Below, piece by piece: positions 25,099 through 33,664 of a stretch of 57,780 nucleotides of DNA (position 1 is its first letter; each line of letters opens with the position of its first letter). The DNA lies in assembly GCA_902363125.1 (NCBI GenBank), contig CABIZD010000013.1, positions 1 to 57,780 of the forward strand, read 5' to 3'. The notes under the pieces were generated by a model. It did not search any database. It had not been told where the DNA came from and saw nothing but the letters and a program-made list of their open reading frames with translations. The position numbers were made by a program, and so were the translations under genes. The DNA is from Coriobacteriaceae bacterium. GTDB taxonomy: Bacteria; Actinomycetota; Coriobacteriia; Coriobacteriales; Coriobacteriaceae.

Positions 25099-26477
25099 AT
25101 GGATACTCAGACCCCAACATATTCCAATGACGAGCTGACCGCAGCGCTTGCCGAGCACCTGGCGTCGCTCGATCGCGACGACAGCTATCGCGTGGAGCGT
25201 GTACTTAAGCGCTCGTCCGTTGAAACAACCGAGCTCGTGTACTTTGAAGGAACCGGCGGTGGTTCGCTCGGCCCCTTTGTCCGTAAGCGCATCGATGCTT
25301 CGGCTCAAATCGGTGGGGCATACGAGCGTCTGTTTGCCGCTCAGCGGGCAGGTAGGCGTTTTGAGCACCTGCCCAGAATCGTCGATTGTCGTCGTGCGGG
25401 CGACGAGCTCAACGTGGTTATGGAATACATCGAAGGGGAGACACTCGGGGCGCTGGTGGACCGTCTGGGAGCCACCCCCGATTATGCGCACGAATTGTAT
25501 CCTGCCTATGCGATGCCGTGGGCGAGCTCCACGCCGGTTTTGCGATGGCGGGGGAGACGTCGGCGCCGGTGATCCATCGCGACCTCAAGCCGTCGAATAT
25601 CATCGTGACAGGTGCCAACTATACGCCTGATGACGGTCTGACGTTTTCGTCGCTGGTGATTATCGACTTGGGGATCGCGCGCGTATGGCGCGATGGCGCC
25701 GATGCCGACACCGTCAAGTTTGGGACACGGCCCTATGCGCCGCCCGAGCAGTATGGGTTTGGGCAGACGAGCGTGCGAAGCGACGTCTACGCACTTGGCG
25801 CCCTGTTGTTCTTCTGCTTGACGGGAGTCGACCCTAAACCAGGGCTCGACATGCGCGAGCAATGCGAGGCGCGTGGCATTCCCACCCCACTTGCCGATGT
25901 CATCTGCATGTCGATGGCGCTCGACCCGGCCAAGCGTTTTGCGAGCGCGGAAGCGTTGGGACGGGCGACGTGCGCGGCATACGATCTAAGTCGCCCCGTG
26001 CGGCCTCCTGCGCCTGCGCCTGTCCGTACTCCGGCCTCGGAGACGGTGTTGACGCCCCAAGGGCTCCAGAACCCCACAGGGCTTCCTAGGCCTGCCGCCT
26101 CCGCTGCATGCGGTTTGCTCTCTCGCGTTCCGGAGTCTCTGGGGCGTATTTGGAATACGCTCGTCTGCTTCTCGCTGCTTGTGTTCTTTGCCGGAAGTCA
26201 CTTTGCCGTCTTTCACCCCACGGGAGCAAACCAAAGCTACCCGACGTGGCTTCTCATAATCGAGTATTTTTTCTTTGTCGATGGCCTTATGGTGCTTATG
26301 CATTTTGCGCTGCTCGATAAGCGCCGTCTTCGTCGGCGATTCGCACTGCTCGACAGCTATCGCGGCAAGAAACTCGCGAAACTCTGGCTCAAGGCATTGG
26401 GTGTGCTGCTCCTATGCATGATCGTCATAGTCGCGGTTGCCAATGCGACCGGCGTTGTCGATACCTCCGCTACCTAA
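25099..26477 (+). pseudogene. membrane Ser/Thr protein kinase interrupted by a frameshift
   Basis: Two frames together make one kinase. The first (to about base 25510) carries the N lobe, with Lys in FVRKRID and the hinge NVVMEYIEGETLG. The second, entered by a -1 shift, carries the catalytic loop HRDLKPSN, IDLGIARVW in place of DFG, GTRPYAPPEQYG, and three C-terminal transmembrane helices. The break lies between codons for HELYPA and CDAVGELH; a single base appears to be missing. No slippery heptamer is seen there, so a mutation or sequencing error is likelier than programmed frameshifting. The start codon is uncertain by a few residues. Confidence 0.75.
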
Positions 26478-26481
26478 AAGA

Positions 26482-26508
26482 AAAGGGCCCCATTGGGGCC
26501 CTTTGCAG
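26482..26508. terminator. intrinsic terminator between convergent genes
   Basis: A perfect ten-base-pair stem, AAAGGGGCCC-type palindrome with a three-base loop. On the minus strand it is followed by TTTCTTTT, so it mainly serves the PcsB-like gene. Confidence 0.85.
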
Positions 26509-26514
26509 TTGCAC

Positions 26515-27648
26515 TTAGATGCGGTTCATCTGAGCGGCGACTTTGTTGTACCAGTCCTGCCACGTGGGCGGGCAGTACTTTTTGGCCGCAGCCGGGGTAA
26601 GGGTGGAGCCGTAGTTGGCGCCCAGATAGGCAACGTGAGCGGAGATGCCCTCGCTCCAGCTGCCAAAGCTGCGCCAACCGCCGCCACGTGCACTCCAGCC
26701 CCAGGCGTTATAAGAATTGGCGCAATAAGCACCCTTGGTGCTCTCGATGCAGGCGATGGCGGGGGACCAACGGGGGTCGACACCGGTATTCCAAGCGGCG
26801 ACGGCAAAGTTATAGCCCTGGCCTGCCATAGGGGAGCCGGCGAGATAATTGTCGATGCGGCTCGTCCACTCATTAATGAACGAATCGTAATCGGAGCTAC
26901 CGGTATTGGAGTTGTTCACCGTGGTGTCGATGGTGGTGTTGGTGTTGGTGGCCTGGCTGCTGGAATTGCTGCCGCTTACGCCCTCGCCCGAGAGCTTCTC
27001 GGCGGCAGCGGCTTTATCGGCCTCAAGCTTGGCAAGCTCGGCGGCATTTTCCTGCTCGGCTTTTGCCTGTGCCTCGCTGCGGAGCTGCTGGGCCTGTGCC
27101 AGCGCATCCTCGGCGTTTTTCTGCTCCGCCTCAAGCTGAGACTTGGCCTGCTGGAGCTCGGCCTTGTTCTGCTCGAGTTCGGTTTGCATGCTATTGAGCT
27201 CTTCGATCTCGTCGACGCTCGAGCTCGTGATCTGGTTGGTGTATTTGCAGGTCGTGATGAACTCACCCAGGCTCTGCGCGTTGACCAGGAAGCTCACGAT
27301 GGGATTGGTGCCCTTCTGATACTTGTACAGATCGCGCATGGCAGAGCTTGCCTTGGCCTGCTGCTCGGGAAGCTTAGCCTCGATTTCCTCGATGCTTGCC
27401 TCATTGGAGTCAATCTGCTTTTGCAGGTCATCGAGTTTGGTGCGGGCGTCGTTGTAGGCGCTCGTGGCGGCTTCGATCTTCTGCTGGGCTGCGGAAAGCT
27501 GGTCCTGCGTTGCCTGCGAGGCGGCATACGCCGCAACGGGGGAGAGCATCGGCGAGGCCGTCAGCGCAACGGCGAGCGCGGCGCTCGTGATGATACGAGC
27601 CGGCTTCGACGCAATGAGCGCTGCGGTGCGATGATTCGAATGCTGCAT
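26515..27648 (-). CDS. secreted PcsB-like coiled-coil protein with lysozyme-like C-terminal domain
   Basis: A 377-residue exported protein. The signal peptide ends near AAYAAS. Residues about 45-215 are a long coiled coil (QLSAAQQKIEAATSAYNDA and EAEQKNAEDALAQAQQ) like PcsB/CwlO N-terminal domains that dock to FtsEX. A Ser/Asn/Thr linker follows, and the last 120 residues (AVAAWNTGVDPRWSPAIACI, then NAWGWSARGGGW) resemble glucosaminidase/lysozyme-like domains with a candidate Glu in ACIESTKG. A role in septal peptidoglycan cleavage is inferred. The start follows GAGGG. The promoter region holds two 15-base palindromes. Confidence 0.75.
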   Translation of the reverse strand: MQHSNHRTAALIASKPARIITSAALAVALTASPMLSPVAAYAASQATQDQLSAAQQKIEAATSAYNDARTKLDDLQKQIDSNEASIEEIEAKLPEQQAKASSAMRDLYKYQKGTNPIVSFLVNAQSLGEFITTCKYTNQITSSSVDEIEELNSMQTELEQNKAELQQAKSQLEAEQKNAEDALAQAQQLRSEAQAKAEQENAAELAKLEADKAAAAEKLSGEGVSGSNSSSQATNTNTTIDTTVNNSNTGSSDYDSFINEWTSRIDNYLAGSPMAGQGYNFAVAAWNTGVDPRWSPAIACIESTKGAYCANSYNAWGWSARGGGWRSFGSWSEGISAHVAYLGANYGSTLTPAAAKKYCPPTWQDWYNKVAAQMNRI

Positions 27649-27709
27649 CCAGTCCCTCTGCAATCAATCGTAGGTTATGGTTCGAACGGTATTCTACTAC
27701 TGCTTTCGA

Positions 27710-27757
27710 CCTCAACTTGAACCTTAAAGGTTCCAAAGGGTCAAGTTGAACTTGAGG
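27710..27757 (-). promoter_or_regulatory. palindromic operators upstream of the PcsB-like gene
   Basis: Two 15-base palindromes lie 22 bases apart: GAACCTTAAAGGTTC and TCAAGTTGAACTTGA, with a further TCAACTTGA partner just before the first. On the minus strand the second contributes a TTGACC -35-like box. The symmetry and position recall MerR/SoxR-type operators, but no such regulator gene is in the window. Confidence 0.45.
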
Positions 27758-27882
27758 CTTTGGCTTTGACCTGCAGTTATGATGAATTGTTGAGAAACCA
27801 TAGAGTTCAACTTTAACGTTACGGGGGCCTGTTTAAGAGGAACTTTGGGCTGTAAAAGCTATCTCAACGTGGGGTTTTACAA

Positions 27883-28515
27883 CTACAGCGTGCCCTCCTG
27901 GCGAGCCTGCTCAATCTCTTCGAGCGCCTCGGCGGGGGTGAACGAGCAAGTGCCGTCGCCGAGCTTGACCACCTGGATTTCGTCGCCGGTATGGACCTCT
28001 CCGCCCTTTAGTACCACGCCGAAAACGCCCTCGTGGGGAAAGATGCAGTCGCCGGCGAGATAGTAGATGGCACAGCGGGTATGGCAGACTTTGCCGATCT
28101 GGCTGATTTCGACGAGTACTTCGCTGCCGAGCTTGAGCTGCGTGCCCAAGGGGAGTGAGAGCAGGTTGATACCCTGGGTGGTGAAGTTCTCGCCAAAGTC
28201 GCCCTCGTGCACATCGAGCCCGCGCGCCTGCGCCGTCTGGATAGACTCTGCAGCTAAAAAGGAGACCTGACGGTGCCAATGCCCGGCGTGCGCATCGGAG
28301 GCGAGGCCAAACTGCTCGACGACGGTGTCGTGCCCGTCGGCGACGGGTGACTTACGCGTGCCTTTGTGCTCCGACGTGTTGATTGAGACGATGCGGACAG
28401 GCCCGTTGTAAGCTTCGTTTGCGGTGCGTAGGGGAGCTGCCGTCTGGGCACGATCCGCAAGTTCGCGCTTTGCGGCGTCAATGATGGGGTTGTTGATCGG
28501 ATGAGCCTGGGGCAC
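27883..28515 (-). CDS. MOSC domain protein
   Basis: A 210-residue cytosolic protein. VRIVSINTSEHKGTRKSPV, the His-rich DAHAGHWHRQVSFLAAES and EGDFGENFTTQGINLL are MOSC-domain signatures, and ISQIGKVCHTRCAIYY holds the conserved Cys. Stand-alone MOSC proteins are thought to carry sulfur or to deliver it in molybdenum-cofactor or related chemistry. No moa/moe gene is nearby. An imperfect inverted repeat (CCTAC/GTAGG) lies just upstream. Confidence 0.85.
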   Translation of the reverse strand: MPQAHPINNPIIDAAKRELADRAQTAAPLRTANEAYNGPVRIVSINTSEHKGTRKSPVADGHDTVVEQFGLASDAHAGHWHRQVSFLAAESIQTAQARGLDVHEGDFGENFTTQGINLLSLPLGTQLKLGSEVLVEISQIGKVCHTRCAIYYLAGDCIFPHEGVFGVVLKGGEVHTGDEIQVVKLGDGTCSFTPAEALEEIEQARQEGTL

Positions 28516-28661
28516 GGTGCACCTTTCGACGGGGCGGGCAACATGTTGAATCCTACAACAATGGTAGGTTCATTGCCCGTTGTCATACAACGGTGAGCGC
28601 CGTCTTCGTGCTGGCCTTCGTGCTGGACGATTGCGTCGATTGCCATAGATACGGTGGAGCT

Positions 28662-28691
28662 TTGGGCGCCGGCGGCTCGGCACGCTAGAAT
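28662..28691 (+). promoter_or_regulatory. promoter for the ATP-grasp/racemase operon
   Basis: TTGGGC and TAGAAT separated by 18 bases, about 55 bases ahead of the ATP-grasp start. The rest of the roughly 230-base gap to the MOSC gene holds only its divergent start region. Confidence 0.45.
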
Positions 28692-28747
28692 AATTCAGTT
28701 GCGCAAAGACCGCCCGTTGTGTGGGCAGTTCATGATAGGAAGTTTCC

Positions 28748-30004
28748 ATGGCATTGCAATTTACAGAGCGCGAGTTCATTCCCGTGCTGCTCGGTGGCGA
28801 CATCAACGCCTATTCGGTGGCGCGCGCCTTCTACGAGGAGTACCAGGTCAAGAGTCTGGTCTTTGGCAAGTATCAGACGGGCCCCGCGTACCGCAGCCAG
28901 ATTATCGACTACACGCCCAACGTGGATATCGATACCATGCCCGTGATGCTCAAAACCGTCAACGGCATTGCCCAGGCGCATGCCGATAAGACGATTGTCC
29001 TTGTGGGCTGTGGCGACAACTATGTTGCCCTCGTGGCTCAGGCCAAGGATGCTCATGAGCTGGCGGATAACATCGTCGCTCCCTACGCGCCCTACAGCAT
29101 GCTCGAGCAGTGCCAGAAGAAGGAGATCTTCTACGAGTTGTGCGAGAAGTATGGCGTGCCCTATCCGCACACGTTTACCTTTACCAAGGCGATGCTCAAT
29201 GCCCAGGGTGAGGCGCCTGCCGAAGTGCTCGACCAGATCGATTTTCCCTACCCGATGATTCTGAAGCCTTCTGACGGCATCATGTGGTGGCAGCACGAGT
29301 TCGAGGGCCAGAAGAAGGCCTATGAGATTGCCGACCGCGCCGAGCTGGAACAGGTCATTCGCGATTCGTATGCCAGCGGCTACACCGACGATCTGATCTT
29401 GCAGGACCGCGTGCCCGGCAACGACGAGTACATGCGCGTGCTCACCAGCTATTCCGACCGCAACGGCAAGGTGCGCATGATGTGCCTGGGCCATGTGCTG
29501 CTCGAGGAGCATCAGCCCCACGGTGTCGGCAACCACGCCTGTATCATTACCGAGCCCAACGACGAGCTCATGGGCGGCGTGCGCAAGTTGCTCGAGGACC
29601 TTCACTTTGTGGGCTATTCCAACTTTGACGTTAAGTACGACGAGCGCGACGGCTCGTTTAAGTTCTTCGATTTCAACACGCGCCAGGGCCGCAGCAACTA
29701 CTACGTCACTAACAGTGGCTTTAACGTTGCCAAGTATGTGGTGGACGAGTATGTGTTCAACCGTCCATTTGAGCCGGAGTTTGTGACGGCTCAGGACGAG
29801 GCCCTGTGGATGGTCGTCCCCATGGGCGTCGTCGACAAGTACGTCAAGGATCCCGAGCTGCGCGCTAAGGTGCATCGCCTGGACAAGGAAGGCAAGGGCG
29901 CCGACCCTTCGTTTATGAAGGGCGACTTTGTCTTTAACCGCTGGCTGCGCATGTGGCACACCAAGCTGCGCCACTTTAAGCTGTTCAAGACGTATTACAA
30001 GTAG
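28748..30004 (+). CDS. ATP-grasp carboxylate-amine ligase (probable D-aspartate ligase)
   Basis: A 418-residue cytosolic ligase. The N-terminal FIPVLLGGDINAYSVARAF is the pre-ATP-grasp domain; MILKPSDGIMWW and the Lys/Glu contacts in DLILQDRVPGNDEYM, then FKFFDFNTRQGRSNYY with metal-binding residues, complete the ATP-grasp core. The layout resembles Aslfm-type enzymes that attach D-aspartate to the lysine or ornithine of peptidoglycan precursors. The next gene is an Asp/Glu racemase, which would supply D-Asp, and this pairing is the main support. Another carboxylate-amine coupling is possible. The start has TAGGAAG upstream. Confidence 0.75.
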   Translation: MALQFTEREFIPVLLGGDINAYSVARAFYEEYQVKSLVFGKYQTGPAYRSQIIDYTPNVDIDTMPVMLKTVNGIAQAHADKTIVLVGCGDNYVALVAQAKDAHELADNIVAPYAPYSMLEQCQKKEIFYELCEKYGVPYPHTFTFTKAMLNAQGEAPAEVLDQIDFPYPMILKPSDGIMWWQHEFEGQKKAYEIADRAELEQVIRDSYASGYTDDLILQDRVPGNDEYMRVLTSYSDRNGKVRMMCLGHVLLEEHQPHGVGNHACIITEPNDELMGGVRKLLEDLHFVGYSNFDVKYDERDGSFKFFDFNTRQGRSNYYVTNSGFNVAKYVVDEYVFNRPFEPEFVTAQDEALWMVVPMGVVDKYVKDPELRAKVHRLDKEGKGADPSFMKGDFVFNRWLRMWHTKLRHFKLFKTYYK

Positions 30005-30088
30005 ATGAGCGCGGCGCCCGTCCGGTTTGCATCGGGCGGGCGCGGGTATGATACGTGCAATTGCGCAAGCGTCACCAAGGAGGCGGCG

Positions 30089-30835
30089 ATGGAAAAGCTG
30101 GGAGTTATCGGCGGTATGGGCGCCGAGGCCACGTCGTATTACTACGACCAGGTGGTGCGTCATACGGCTGCTGCCTGCGATCAGGAACATATCGACATGG
30201 TGGTGCTCTCCAAGTCGACCATGCCCGACCGCACGTTGGCCATTAAGACCGGCGAGCATGCCAAGCTGCTGGCGACCATGAAAGAGTGTGCCCAGGCACT
30301 CGAGTCGCTGGGCTGTGCGCACATTGCCATTCCCTGCAACACGTCGCACTACTTCTACGACCAGATCCAGTCGTTTACGAAGGTGCCGATTATCCACATG
30401 CCGCGTGAGTCGGTGCGCTATGCTCTGGCCGGTGCGGTGATGGGGGAGTGCGAGTTCGATCCCAACCTGAGTATGCCGGCCGAGCCGGTGCACAAGATTG
30501 GCATTATGGGAACCGACGGAACCGTGGGCGCGGGCGTCTACGGCCGCGAATGTAAGGCTGCGGGTGTTGAGGTTGTCTATCCCAGCGAGAAACGTCAGAA
30601 CGATGTGATGTCGCTTATCTACGATGATGTAAAGGCCGGACGTGAGCCCGATATGGATAAGTTCGACCGCGTGATGTGGGAGTTCGCCCGTAGCGGCTGC
30701 GACCGCGTTATTCTGGCCTGCACCGAGCTCTCGGTGCTGCAGAAGTACCGAGAGATGCCCGAGATCACCCTCGACGCCATGGATGTCCTGGTGCGCGAAT
30801 CCATCATCCGTAGCGGTGCCCCCTACCGCCTCTAG
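30089..30835 (+). CDS. aspartate/glutamate racemase family protein (probable aspartate racemase)
   Basis: A 248-residue cofactor-independent racemase. KLGVIGGMGAEATSYYYDQV is the typical aspartate-racemase N terminus. The two catalytic Cys are in IAIPCNTSHYFYDQI and ILACTELSVL. AAGGAGG precedes the chosen ATG. Following the ATP-grasp ligase on the same strand, it likely provides D-aspartate for the peptidoglycan cross-bridge; free D-Glu production (MurI) is less likely because the sequence is of the Asp-racemase type. Confidence 0.85.
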   Translation: MEKLGVIGGMGAEATSYYYDQVVRHTAAACDQEHIDMVVLSKSTMPDRTLAIKTGEHAKLLATMKECAQALESLGCAHIAIPCNTSHYFYDQIQSFTKVPIIHMPRESVRYALAGAVMGECEFDPNLSMPAEPVHKIGIMGTDGTVGAGVYGRECKAAGVEVVYPSEKRQNDVMSLIYDDVKAGREPDMDKFDRVMWEFARSGCDRVILACTELSVLQKYREMPEITLDAMDVLVRESIIRSGAPYRL

Positions 30836-30841
30836 CTTCCG

Positions 30842-30862
30842 ACCTGTCAAAAAGGGACAGGT
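30842..30862 (+). repeat. short inverted repeat with the ACCTGTC core
   Basis: ACCTGTC and GACAGGT flank a seven-base A/G loop. The core matches that of the repeats around the DUF2974 gene. Confidence 0.4.
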
Positions 30863-30894
30863 TAATTTTGGTAGGTTTTATCTGGTGAAACAGT

Positions 30895-30931
30895 AAGGCC
30901 TCGGCTCGTTTGGTGCGAGCCGAGGCCTTTT
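30895..30931. terminator. bidirectional terminator between racemase and ecfT
   Basis: A perfect 14-base-pair stem (AAGGCCTCGGCTCG with its complement) with a seven-base loop and TT tails on either strand. Confidence 0.88.
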
Positions 30932-30959
30932 GCGTTGGGCGGTTGCTGTCAGTGGTGAA

Positions 30960-31706
30960 CTAGAACAGGAAGCCGATGGCGACGAGCGCGATGCTGACGA
31001 TGAGCACGGCGATGTCTAGGCCCTTGATGGGGTAGCGCTTGTACGAGCTGGCGCGCGTACGCAGATAGAAGCCGCGCTGTTCTGCCGCCAAGGCTGTGGC
31101 ATCGGTCTTGCCCACGCTCGAGATGAGCAGCGGCACGCACAGTGGCAGCATGAGCTTAAGCTTCTTGATGGGGTTCTTGGTGTCGTACTCGACGCCGCGT
31201 GCGGTCTGCGCCTCCATGATGGCGTTCATCTCTTGACCAAACACCGGCACGAAGCGCAGCGCCGTGGTAAAAGTGAAAGCATAGCGATACGGCACGTGCA
31301 GCACCTCGACGCAGGCGTTGGCAAGGTCGTTGAGCTTGGTCACCATGAGCATGAGGATGAGTGGTAACGCCACACCCAGCAGGCGCAGGCAGGCCTTCGA
31401 TCCTGTGATGAGGCCCGTGTCGGTGATAAAACCCCATACCACGTTGCCATCACGCATAAAGGCCAGCTGGAGCACCAGCATGATAAGCGCGAGCGGAATC
31501 AGCAACTTGAGCAGCGAGAACAGACGGTCGACGACGCCGGCATAGGCAGCCAGCGCAAGGGTGAGTGCCAAAAAGCCCAGTAGCGCCACGTAGGTGTCGG
31601 ACAAGAAGATGCCGACGATGATGGCGGCAGCGAGGCCCAGTTTGACGACGGGATTCAGGCGATGCAGCAGCGTATCGCCCGGCATGTAGTCGATGATGTT
31701 AACCAC
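30960..31706 (-). CDS. ecfT: ECF transporter T component
   Basis: A 248-residue membrane protein of the CbiQ/EcfT family with about five hydrophobic helices. LHRLNPVVKL is the standard N-terminal signature, and ARGVEYDTKNPIKKLK with TDATALAAEQRGFY are the two EcfT coupling-helix Ala-Arg-Gly-like motifs that contact the ATPases. The start is GTG with AAGGAG upstream and overlaps the ecfA stop by eight bases; a longer frame inside ecfA is rejected. It forms the scaffold of the transporter encoded by this operon. Confidence 0.9.
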   Translation of the reverse strand: MVNIIDYMPGDTLLHRLNPVVKLGLAAAIIVGIFLSDTYVALLGFLALTLALAAYAGVVDRLFSLLKLLIPLALIMLVLQLAFMRDGNVVWGFITDTGLITGSKACLRLLGVALPLILMLMVTKLNDLANACVEVLHVPYRYAFTFTTALRFVPVFGQEMNAIMEAQTARGVEYDTKNPIKKLKLMLPLCVPLLISSVGKTDATALAAEQRGFYLRTRASSYKRYPIKGLDIAVLIVSIALVAIGFLF

Positions 31707-33450
31707 GGTGGACCATCTCCTTGGTAATTCGAACGACATCGGTGACCTCGCTCACCTGCGCAAAAGCGGGCGAGACGGAAGATGCCAGACGGCGCGAGAG
31801 TTCAATAACCTGAGGAGGCTCCACGTAGGCACGCCGCATGAGATCGATGTTCGAGAATAGCTCGTGCGTGCGGCCGCGGTCGAGGATGCGACCGTCGGCC
31901 ATTACCACAATGCGCTCGGCAAAGTCGGAGACGACTTCCATATCGTGGCAGACCATGATAACGGCGCAACCGCGCTCGGCCATGGTACGCACCGTTTCCA
32001 TGACGGTCATGCACTCGCGGTAATCAAGGCCGCTCGTGGGCTCGTCGAGCACGACGATCTTGGGCTCAACCACTACGACGGAGGCAAGCGCCACCATTTG
32101 TCGCTGGCCGCGCGAGAGCGAGAAGGGCGCCTCGTCGGCCGGCAAGCCAAAGCGGTCGATGACGAGCTGGGCGCGACGCAGGGCTTCGGCGCGGTCGATG
32201 CCGGCAAGTTCTAGACCAAAGGCGACCTCGTCGAGCACGGTGTCTTTGCAGATTTGGCGGTCGGGGTTCTGGAAAAGCGTTGCCACTTCGCGTGCGATGC
32301 GGCTCGTGGGAACCGATGCCGTGTCCAAGCCCGTAACGCGTACGCTGCCCGATGCGGGCTTGAGCAAACCCGTGAGCAGTTTGGTGAGCGTGGTTTTGCC
32401 GGCTCCGTTTTGGCCGACAATGCCCACGAGCTCGCCGGGGTAGAGCGTCAAGTTGAGGTCGTGAACGGCGGCGCCTCCATGGGGGTAGGAAAATTCGACA
32501 TGGTCAAAGGTGAGCACCGGCTCGGCGTCTTTCGCATGCGGGCGCAGCGATGGCGCGTGCGGGGAGCCTGCGGGCGCCCGGGTGTCGCTTGTCGCACGGT
32601 CGGGGTCGACGATTTCCGTGATTAGGCGTTCTGCCTCGTCGACATCCAGACAGGGCGTGCCGCTTACCAAGCCATCGGTCTCGAGGCTGTTGAAGATGCG
32701 CGTGACGCGCGGACAATCGACGCCGATGGTGCGAAGCTCGTCGGTGCGTGCGAAGACCTCGTGTGGCTCGCCCTGCAGCGCGATTTCGCCATGGTTGAGC
32801 ACGAGCACGCGGTTGCAGTACTCCGAGAGCAGGGCGACCTTTTGCTCAACAACGACGATGGTGATTTCAAGTGCGCGGTTTGCCTCACGCAGCGTCTCGA
32901 AGACCAATGTGGAGCTGGCGGGGTCGAGTGCCGCGGTGGGCTCGTCGAGAACCAAGACGCGCGGACGCATGGCGAGGATGGCGGCGATGGCTACCTTTTG
33001 CTTCTGTCCGCCCGAGAGGGTGGCGATCTCGCGGTCGCGCAGGTCGCTGATGCCGACGGTCTCGAGCGTTTCGCTCACGCGCTGCTCGATCTGGTCGTGG
33101 GGAACGCCAAAGTTCTCGAGGCCAAAGAGCATCTCGTCCTCGACGACCGAGGCGACCATCTGCGTGTCGATATCCTGCAGCACGCTGCCGACGATCTGTG
33201 ACACGTCGGTCAGCGAGACCTCGCAGGTGTCATGGCCGTCAACCATGACGGACCCAAAGAACGCGCCGGTGTAGTGGTGGGGCACGGCACCTGACAGGCA
33301 GGCGGCAAGCGTGGACTTGCCGGCGCCCGAGGGCCCGATGATGCCGATGAAATCTCCCTTGTTCACGCTGAGCGAGATGTGGCTGAGCGCCTGCTCGGTC
33401 TGCGTGCCATAGGAGAACGAGACATCGTCGACGTTGATGATCGTTTCCAT
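31699..33450 (-). CDS. ecfA: ECF transporter ATPase, fused A-A' type
   Basis: 583 residues with two complete ABC ATPase domains in one chain. The first has Walker A GPSGAGKST near residue 39, signature LSGGQKQKVAIA and Walker B VLVLDEPTAALD; the second has GQNGAGKTT, LSRGQRQMVALAS and IVVLDEPTSGLD. A Pro/Ala-rich linker of about 30 residues joins them. Most ECF systems encode two ATPases separately. Here one gene, between the S and T genes, suggests a dedicated three-gene transporter. Confidence 0.93.
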   Translation of the reverse strand: METIINVDDVSFSYGTQTEQALSHISLSVNKGDFIGIIGPSGAGKSTLAACLSGAVPHHYTGAFFGSVMVDGHDTCEVSLTDVSQIVGSVLQDIDTQMVASVVEDEMLFGLENFGVPHDQIEQRVSETLETVGISDLRDREIATLSGGQKQKVAIAAILAMRPRVLVLDEPTAALDPASSTLVFETLREANRALEITIVVVEQKVALLSEYCNRVLVLNHGEIALQGEPHEVFARTDELRTIGVDCPRVTRIFNSLETDGLVSGTPCLDVDEAERLITEIVDPDRATSDTRAPAGSPHAPSLRPHAKDAEPVLTFDHVEFSYPHGGAAVHDLNLTLYPGELVGIVGQNGAGKTTLTKLLTGLLKPASGSVRVTGLDTASVPTSRIAREVATLFQNPDRQICKDTVLDEVAFGLELAGIDRAEALRRAQLVIDRFGLPADEAPFSLSRGQRQMVALASVVVVEPKIVVLDEPTSGLDYRECMTVMETVRTMAERGCAVIMVCHDMEVVSDFAERIVVMADGRILDRGRTHELFSNIDLMRRAYVEPPQVIELSRRLASSVSPAFAQVSEVTDVVRITKEMVHRG

Positions 33451-33468
33451 GGATACCTTTCATAGTCA

Positions 33469-33512
33469 TTGGGGACGTTCTTTAATGACTAGTCGTTTAA
33501 GAACGTCCCCAA
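33469..33512. repeat. 14-bp inverted repeat with GGGGACGTTCTT arms
   Basis: TTGGGGACGTTCTT and AAGAACGTCCCCAA flank a 16-base loop containing ACTAGTCGTTT, which is repeated once more just downstream as GCTAGTCGTTT, followed by GGGACAG. Looks like a REP-type intergenic element. Confidence 0.5.
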
Positions 33513-33555
33513 AAGCTAGTCGTTTGGGACAGTTTTTGGTGGTGAAGCACGGAGA

Positions 33556-33658
33556 CGGCTTTACGAGGGGCCCCAGGTTGGCGCGAGAAAGAGGAGCGAA
33601 GCGTACTTGGGTACGCGAGCGACGAATGAACGCCAAGATGGGGTGGCTCGTAAAGCCG
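33556..33658. repeat. large branched hairpin element between S and A genes
   Basis: The outer arms CGGCTTTACGAG and CTCGTAAAGCCG pair perfectly over 12 bases, a second stem of 13 bases (two mismatches) follows, and GCGTAC-TTGG-GTACGC forms the tip. It is about 100 bases of structured, non-coding-looking DNA or RNA of unknown role. Confidence 0.5.
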
Positions 33659-33664
33659 AGCGGG

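Noticed and set aside
25500..25530. programmed -1 frameshift in the kinase gene
   Set aside because: No slippery heptamer or downstream pseudoknot is visible at the switch point; mutation or read error is simpler.
28730..30850. 706-codon frame on the minus strand across the ATP-grasp and racemase genes
   Set aside because: It is antisense to two genes with clear family motifs; long antisense frames are common in GC-rich coding DNA with biased third positions. Composition of the translation (Val/Leu/His-rich) is not protein-like.
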